This document shows positions 23,917 to 28,331 of a DNA stretch of 28,331 nucleotides, one piece after another. The notes under the pieces are model-generated. The model saw only the letters and a program-made list of their open reading frames with translations. It had not been told where the DNA came from and did no database searches. Made by a program: the position numbers and the translations under genes. Source of the stretch: Sphingomonadaceae bacterium (GTDB lineage: Bacteria; Pseudomonadota; Alphaproteobacteria; Sphingomonadales; Sphingomonadaceae). Positions within the stretch are counted from its first letter, which is position 1; every line of letters starts with the position of its first letter. The stretch is taken from contig JACVCM010000017.1 of NCBI GenBank assembly GCA_016742125.1, forward strand, positions 13,908 to 42,238, written 5' to 3'.

Positions 23917-24855
23917 ATGGAACTGCGGCAGATCAAATATTTTCTGGAAATCGTGCGCTGCGCCAGTTTCGGGCAGGCGGCGGAAAAGCTGCATGTTACC
24001 CAGCCTGCCTTGTCCAAGAGCATCCGTAATCTGGAACAGTCGCTCGGCGTGCTGCTGCTCGAACGCCATCCGGTGGGCGTGGTGCCAACCGAATATGGCA
24101 AGGTCTTTATGGAATATGCCGCGCTGATTACCGGCGAAATCGATCGAGCGGTCGAGGAAATCGGTCAGCTGAAAGGTACAGGCCGCGGCATCGTCCGCGT
24201 CGGCGCGGGCGCGACGATGATGCAATATCTGATCCCGCAGGCGGTGCGCGCCTTTGTCGCCAATGACGACAGCGCCGTGGTCACCTTCCGTCAGGGGTTG
24301 CGGGACGAGTTGATCGCCAGCCTGCGGCGGGGCGAGGTCGATATTGTCGTAGGTTCCATTGGTGGCCTGGGTCACGATGACGATTTTCGTCAGGAGGTCG
24401 CGCTGCATGACGAGATCGTCGTGGTTGCCAATCGCGACCACCCGCTGGCGGGCAAGGCGACGGTCGAGATTGCCGAATTTGCCAAATATAAATGGGTGCT
24501 GCCAGATGGCACCGAGGGCGAGCGCAACCGACTGACTCGCGTGCTGCGGACTGCAGGCCTGCCGCCGCCGACTTGCGTCATCTCCACGCCCTCGTCGACC
24601 TTTATGGCCACGATGTTGCAGGAGGGCGAATATTTAAGCTACCTGCCGCGCGCGCTGATCCAGCTCGACCGCGAATATGAACATCTGGTGCCGATCGCGG
24701 TCGATACGCCGATCTGGGACAAGGTGACAGTCGGCGTAACATACCGACGACGCGGCGTGATGCTTGCACCGGTGCGCAAGTTCATCAACCGGCTGATCGA
24801 GGTCGGTCAGTCGATCGAGTCGCGCACCGAAGTGCCCTTGGCCAGATCAGCATAA
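23917..24855 (+). CDS. LysR family transcriptional regulator
   Basis: Encodes 312 aa, standard LysR size. The N-terminal winged helix-turn-helix is clear (FGQAAEKLHVTQPALSKSI, about 18-36, then LEQSLGVLLLER). The effector domain begins near residue 90 (VRVGAGATMMQYLIP). It probably controls the surrounding catabolic operons, whose divergent gaps are at 12769-12980, 18378-18519 and 26402-26470. The effector would be a pathway substrate or intermediate. The 3' end overlaps the opposite-strand flavin reductase by 49 bp. Confidence 0.92.
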   Translation: MELRQIKYFLEIVRCASFGQAAEKLHVTQPALSKSIRNLEQSLGVLLLERHPVGVVPTEYGKVFMEYAALITGEIDRAVEEIGQLKGTGRGIVRVGAGATMMQYLIPQAVRAFVANDDSAVVTFRQGLRDELIASLRRGEVDIVVGSIGGLGHDDDFRQEVALHDEIVVVANRDHPLAGKATVEIAEFAKYKWVLPDGTEGERNRLTRVLRTAGLPPPTCVISTPSSTFMATMLQEGEYLSYLPRALIQLDREYEHLVPIAVDTPIWDKVTVGVTYRRRGVMLAPVRKFINRLIEVGQSIESRTEVPLARSA

Positions 24856-25457
24856 AGCGGGCGGTCGAGCTGCCGGTGGATGGCGATCCGCGTATACGCC
24901 CCCGGGCCGTGCACGCGGCCGACCAATCCCATGGCGACCGGGTCAAGCCGCAGCGTCGCAGGGTCGACAAAATGATCATCGATATGCATCGCGACGACCT
25001 CACCGATCAGGATGAGCGTTTCGGGCGGCGCATCGATATGCTGGCGCAGGCGGCATTCAAATGATACCGGCGCGCCGACGATGCGCTTCGGGTGCACGAT
25101 GCAACTGTCATCCAATGCAAGACCGGCAAGCTCGGCCTCGTCGATGTCGGGCGGTGCGTCGGCGCAGGTCAGGTTCATCGCCTCAAGGCTTGCCTCGCCG
25201 ACCAGATTGACGACGAACTCGCCGGTATCGAGGATATTCTGCGCGGTGTCCTTCAACCGGCCATCCGCCTGCCGCATCGTGCCAAGCACGAGCAAGGGGG
25301 GCGACGAACCCATCATGTTGAAAAAACTATAGGGCGCCACATTGCCGATGCCGGTGGTGGAAAGGCTGCTGACCCAGGCAATGGGGCGCGGGACAATGGC
25401 GGCGGACATCAGCTTGTAGCGCTGATGTCCGTCGAGCGCATCCATTTCCAGAAACAT
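24807..25457 (-). CDS. Flavin reductase-like protein (FMN-binding split barrel)
   Basis: Encodes 216 aa from ATG at 25457, which shares one base with the nitrilase stop (TGATG). VPRPIAWVSSLSTTGIGNVAPYSFFN (about 22-47) is the signature of the DIM6/NTAB flavin reductase-like family, followed by FVVNLV. Such proteins reduce FMN or FAD for two-component monooxygenases, or act as flavoproteins themselves. No matching two-component oxygenase is in the window; the two FAD hydroxylases at 3206 and 5119 are single-component. Coupling to the nitrilase and a 49-bp 3' overlap with LysR tie it to this cluster. Confidence 0.85.
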   Translation of the reverse strand: MFLEMDALDGHQRYKLMSAAIVPRPIAWVSSLSTTGIGNVAPYSFFNMMGSSPPLLVLGTMRQADGRLKDTAQNILDTGEFVVNLVGEASLEAMNLTCADAPPDIDEAELAGLALDDSCIVHPKRIVGAPVSFECRLRQHIDAPPETLILIGEVVAMHIDDHFVDPATLRLDPVAMGLVGRVHGPGAYTRIAIHRQLDRPLYADLAKGTSVRDSID

Positions 25458-26401
25458 CAGTTCTCGCCTTCGGTCCACGCGACCGGCGGTTTTGCGCGGC
25501 GGTCGACCTCCAGACGGAAGATGTCGGGTCGTGCATAGTGACCGGTAACGTCGAAATCATAGCGGGCGCGGACAATGTCGGCTGGGTCGATGTCGGCATA
25601 GAGGATGGTCTCGCCCGAATAGTCGGGTCCTGCCAGCACATCGCCCAATGGCCCGACGATCATGCTGCCGCCACGCATCAGAACCGTGTCCGGTTCATCG
25701 CCGAGCGCGCATTCAAAATCATCGGGATAATCGCCGCGCCTGATATACTGGCACGCCGACAGCACGTGGCAGCGTCCCTCAAGCGCGATATGGCGTATGG
25801 TTGCGGCCCAGCCATCGCGATCATCCGCGGTCGGAGCGCAATATAGTGTGACCCCTTGCCCATACATCGCCATGCGCATCATCGGCATGTAGTTTTCCCA
25901 GCAAATGACCGCACCGACCTTGCCCAGCGCGGTGTCGACGACGGGCATGGTCGATCCGTCGCCAAAGCCCCAAATCAGCCGCTCGGCTGCCGTCGGCATC
26001 AGCTTGCGGTGTTTGCCCATTGTGCCGCTTGCTCCATCGATAATGAGCGCGGTGCAATAAAGCGTGCTTCCCGCGCGTTCGATGATGCCGATCACGACAA
26101 TCACTTTTGCGGAGTTTGCGGCCTCGCGCACTACGGCGACTTCCGGCCCGTCCGGATCGACCGCGCCCGCAAAATATCGGGCATAGGCCTCCCGCCCCTC
26201 TGCCTTGCGCAGCCCGACAGGCGTACCGAAAGAAGCACCCTTGGGATAGCCGCCCAGAAAGGCTTCGGGAAACACGGCGATCGTTGCCCCGGCAGCCGCA
26301 GCCTCGCGGATTAAATTCGCAGCTTTGGTCGCTGAAGCAGCCGGATCGGCAGGATTGGAAGCGGCCTGAACCACAGCGGCGCGAAAAGAGGTCATGGGCA
26401 T
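25457..26401 (-). CDS. Nitrilase (carbon-nitrogen hydrolase)
   Basis: Encodes 314 aa from ATG at 26401. Starts at 26395 (MTSFR) and 26416 are also possible, and no ribosome site is decisive. The catalytic triad is Glu46 (FPEAFLGGYPKG), Lys133 (HRKLMPT) and Cys167 (ICWENYMP). The CWENYMP form and GYPKG are typical of true nitrilases (nitrile to acid plus ammonia) rather than amidases. It would yield a carboxylic acid that the CoA ligase could activate. It is divergent from the gentisate-dioxygenase-like gene and coupled to the flavin reductase. Its exact substrate (aliphatic or aryl nitrile) is not determinable. Confidence 0.92.
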   Translation of the reverse strand: MPMTSFRAAVVQAASNPADPAASATKAANLIREAAAAGATIAVFPEAFLGGYPKGASFGTPVGLRKAEGREAYARYFAGAVDPDGPEVAVVREAANSAKVIVVIGIIERAGSTLYCTALIIDGASGTMGKHRKLMPTAAERLIWGFGDGSTMPVVDTALGKVGAVICWENYMPMMRMAMYGQGVTLYCAPTADDRDGWAATIRHIALEGRCHVLSACQYIRRGDYPDDFECALGDEPDTVLMRGGSMIVGPLGDVLAGPDYSGETILYADIDPADIVRARYDFDVTGHYARPDIFRLEVDRRAKPPVAWTEGEN

Positions 26402-26470
26402 CGAACCATTTAGCATGAGGGGGTAGCATCCGCGCAATGGCAAAGACAGGCAAGGCAATAACCATCGGGC
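26402..26470. promoter_or_regulatory. Short divergent region, nitrilase/ring-cleavage genes
   Basis: Only 69 bp separate the two divergent starts, so their promoters must overlap and the units are probably co-regulated. I see no good -35/-10 pair or symmetric operator, and neither gene has an obvious Shine-Dalgarno site, so the start codons here are tentative. Confidence 0.3.
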
Positions 26471-27604
26471 ATGAGCATGGCAGAGCAAGCCTTCGACCAG
26501 TATCGGGAGGACGTGGCGGGACGGGCCAATGTGGCGGACACGCCTGAACTCATAGCTTATTATCAGCGGCTGCGGTCCATGGCTACGGGCGCATTGTGGA
26601 CTGTCGCCAACAAGATAGAGCCGTGGGAGCCGGCTCCGAGCTCGGTGCCGATGCTGTGGCGCTACGCCGATTTGCGCGAGGATGTGCTGCGCGCGCTTGA
26701 ACTGGTAACGCCCGAACAGGCGGGGCGGCGGGTTGTCTATCTCGAAAATCCCGGCCGTTCCGATGTGGTTGCTGCCGTCGGCTGGCTTTATTCGGGGCTG
26801 CAGGTGATGGCCCCCGGCGAATGCGCGTCAAGCCACCGGCACAGCGCCTCGGCGCTGCGCTTCATCATGGAGGGCAGCGGCGCTTTCACCAATGTCGATG
26901 GCCATAAGCTCACCTTGGGCCGGAACGATTTCGTGCTGACACCCAATGGCACCTGGCACGAACATGGCGTTGCTGAGGATGGAACGGTGTGCATCTGGCA
27001 GGACGGGCTCGACATCCCGCTGATGAACGCGCTCGAGGCAAATTTCTACGAGGTGCATCCCGAACTGAATCAGGCGGTCTCATTTCCTGTGGACGATACG
27101 ACTGCGACATGGGCAGGATCGGGTCTTCGTCCGGCGGGCATGGAGTGGAACAAGCGCTATTCGCCAATGCTCAAATATGAATGGGCAGCCACCTATCACG
27201 CGCTGACCGACCTCGCCCGTGTCAGCGACGGTTCGCCCTTCGACGGCATCATCATGGATTATGTGAACCCCGCAACCGGCGGTTCGGGGATGCCGACGAT
27301 CGGCGCGCAGATGCAGTTGCTCCGCCCCGGTGAGCGGACAAAGGCGCACCGGCAGACTGGATGCTTCGTCTATCAATGTGCCAAGGGAAAAGGCTGGTCG
27401 GTGATCAACGGCACGCGTTTCGAATGGCAGGAGCGTGACATTTTCGTGGTGCCGGCATGGATGTATCATGAACATGCCAATGCCAGCGACAGCGAGGATG
27501 CCTGCCTGTTCGCATTCCACGACCTGCCGGTGATGCGCGCGCTCGGGCTCTACCGCGAAGAGGCCTATGGCGAAAATGGCGGGCATCAGCCGGTCTTGCA
27601 GTAA
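26471..27604 (+). CDS. Gentisate 1,2-dioxygenase-like bicupin ring-cleavage dioxygenase
   Basis: Encodes 377 aa with two cupin domains. The first holds the Fe(II) ligands His122 and His124 (SHRHSASALRFIMEG) and His163 (TWHEHG); the second has PGERTKAHRQ and VPAWMYHEHAN. This is the pattern of gentisate 1,2-dioxygenase, 1-hydroxy-2-naphthoate dioxygenase and salicylate dioxygenase. It would cleave the ring between a carboxyl-bearing carbon and the adjacent hydroxylated carbon, using O2. ATG at 26471 is used; a second ATG lies two codons downstream. It is followed 9 bp later by an FAH-family hydrolase gene, the usual partner. The ring substrate may be gentisate or a substituted or polycyclic relative. 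Confidence 0.88.
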   Translation: MSMAEQAFDQYREDVAGRANVADTPELIAYYQRLRSMATGALWTVANKIEPWEPAPSSVPMLWRYADLREDVLRALELVTPEQAGRRVVYLENPGRSDVVAAVGWLYSGLQVMAPGECASSHRHSASALRFIMEGSGAFTNVDGHKLTLGRNDFVLTPNGTWHEHGVAEDGTVCIWQDGLDIPLMNALEANFYEVHPELNQAVSFPVDDTTATWAGSGLRPAGMEWNKRYSPMLKYEWAATYHALTDLARVSDGSPFDGIIMDYVNPATGGSGMPTIGAQMQLLRPGERTKAHRQTGCFVYQCAKGKGWSVINGTRFEWQERDIFVVPAWMYHEHANASDSEDACLFAFHDLPVMRALGLYREEAYGENGGHQPVLQ

Positions 27605-27613
27605 AGGATTGAG

Positions 27614-28331
27614 ATGAAACTTGTTACCTATCGCAGCCATGTAGATGGTGCAGGGCGGCTTGGCGCACTTGTCGGGGACAGAGTCGTCGACCTCGAAAGG
27701 CTTGGCGCAGCCAATGGCATTGCCTTGCCTTCTGCCATGCTCGATTTCATCGATCTCGGTCCCGATGCGGTGCGCATCGCCAGCGACCTTATCTCAAGGG
27801 CCGATGGCAGTTTTCCGGTTGGCACGGCACCCGCTGCCGCCAATGTGCAGCTGCTGGCCCCCATCCCCCGCCCGCGCAAGAATATCTTCGGCATTGGCCT
27901 TAACTATACCGAACATGTCGCCGAATCGGCCCAGTCGCTCGACACGTCTCCAGACTTGCCGCGCCAGCCTGTTATCTTCTCCAAACCGCCGACCACGGTC
28001 ATCGGTCCCGGCGCAGCTATCGAGCATAATTCCGCAATCACGCAGCAGCTCGACTGGGAGGTTGAGCTGGCGGCGATAATAGGCACAAAGGCAAAGCGCG
28101 TGGTACGCCAGGACGCGCTGGCCCATGTCTTCGGCTACAGTGTAATCATCGATATGAGCGCGCGCGATTGCCGACGGGCAGGACAGTGGATCTATTCCAA
28201 GGGTCAGGACACATATGCGCCGATGGGGCCGTGCATTGTCACCGCCGACGAAATTCCCGACCCGCAAGGGCTTGACCTGTGGCTGAAGGTGAACGGCTTT
28301 GAAAAGCAGCGAAGCAACACCGCCTATATGC
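27614..28331 (+). CDS. Fumarylacetoacetate hydrolase-family protein, partial (cut by window end)
   Basis: An open frame of at least 239 codons starts at ATG 27614, with GGATTGAG just upstream, and runs off the window without a stop. FAH features are present: IFGIGLNYTEHVAE (His101), PVIFSKPPTTVIGPG, then the metal ligands Glu149 and Glu151 (LDWEVELAAIIG) and Asp180 (VIIDMSARD), followed by Lys186-like QWIYSKGQDT. The family includes fumarylpyruvate hydrolase, which splits the product of gentisate cleavage into fumarate and pyruvate. No maleylpyruvate isomerase gene separates the two, so it may act directly on maleylpyruvate or on a related product. Confidence 0.9.
   Translation, partial: MKLVTYRSHVDGAGRLGALVGDRVVDLERLGAANGIALPSAMLDFIDLGPDAVRIASDLISRADGSFPVGTAPAAANVQLLAPIPRPRKNIFGIGLNYTEHVAESAQSLDTSPDLPRQPVIFSKPPTTVIGPGAAIEHNSAITQQLDWEVELAAIIGTKAKRVVRQDALAHVFGYSVIIDMSARDCRRAGQWIYSKGQDTYAPMGPCIVTADEIPDPQGLDLWLKVNGFEKQRSNTAYM

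Noticed and set aside
1..28331. CRISPR array, rRNA genes or insertion sequences with transposase
   Set aside because: I saw no regularly spaced repeats, rRNA-like blocks or transposase/integrase-like proteins anywhere in the window.

Overview
The window looks like chromosomal DNA of a sphingomonad-type alphaproteobacterium (Sphingopyxis, Novosphingobium or Sphingobium-like). It is GC-rich, codon use favours TAT and GAA, a TonB-dependent receptor sits among catabolic genes, and genes are packed into short operons with ATGA, GTGA or TGATG overlaps. The genus is inferred from style and gene content; there is no ribosomal marker. The window is almost wholly accessory catabolism, with no housekeeping block.

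Left part (1-8.2 kb). A plus-strand trio (DUF2848 protein, cupin, LysE-type exporter) converges on a minus-strand operon of an FAD aromatic hydroxylase, a TetR regulator and an unknown 223-aa protein. Upstream of that hydroxylase is a strong promoter with a perfect inverted repeat next to its -10 box, which suggests TetR autoregulation. A second, paralogous FAD hydroxylase lies behind it, preceded by an unrecognised membrane protein. A small coiled-coil-like protein follows.

Middle (8.2-9.1 kb). Nearly gene-free DNA carries a 23-bp match to the 3' end of a serine tRNA gene without the tRNA body, with two direct repeats just before it. This resembles the far attachment site of a tRNA-integrated element. 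By the usual geometry the element would lie to the left and older chromosome to the right.

Right part (9.1-28.3 kb). A dense set of six operons alternates in strand: (A, minus) amidohydrolase, SDR, double SnoaL protein, two small ORFs; (B, plus) TonB receptor, NmrA-like protein, Ohr, SnoaL protein; (C, minus) amidohydrolase-like protein, MIP18/PaaD-like protein; (D, plus) Rieske oxygenase alpha and beta, thiolase-like protein, acyl-CoA ligase, HSL-type hydrolase, LysR; (E, minus) nitrilase, flavin reductase; (F, plus) gentisate-dioxygenase-like bicupin and FAH-family hydrolase, cut by the window end.

Read together, A-F look like one uptake-to-ring-cleavage pathway for an aromatic compound: outer-membrane import, nitrile hydrolysis or CoA activation, Rieske hydroxylation, dehydrogenation or decarboxylation, gentisate-type ring opening and C-C hydrolysis. 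The substrate cannot be read from sequence. No ferredoxin, reductase, maleylpyruvate isomerase, acyl-CoA dehydrogenase or enoyl-CoA hydratase is visible, so the combination is not a textbook pathway. It is the best candidate here for an undescribed system.
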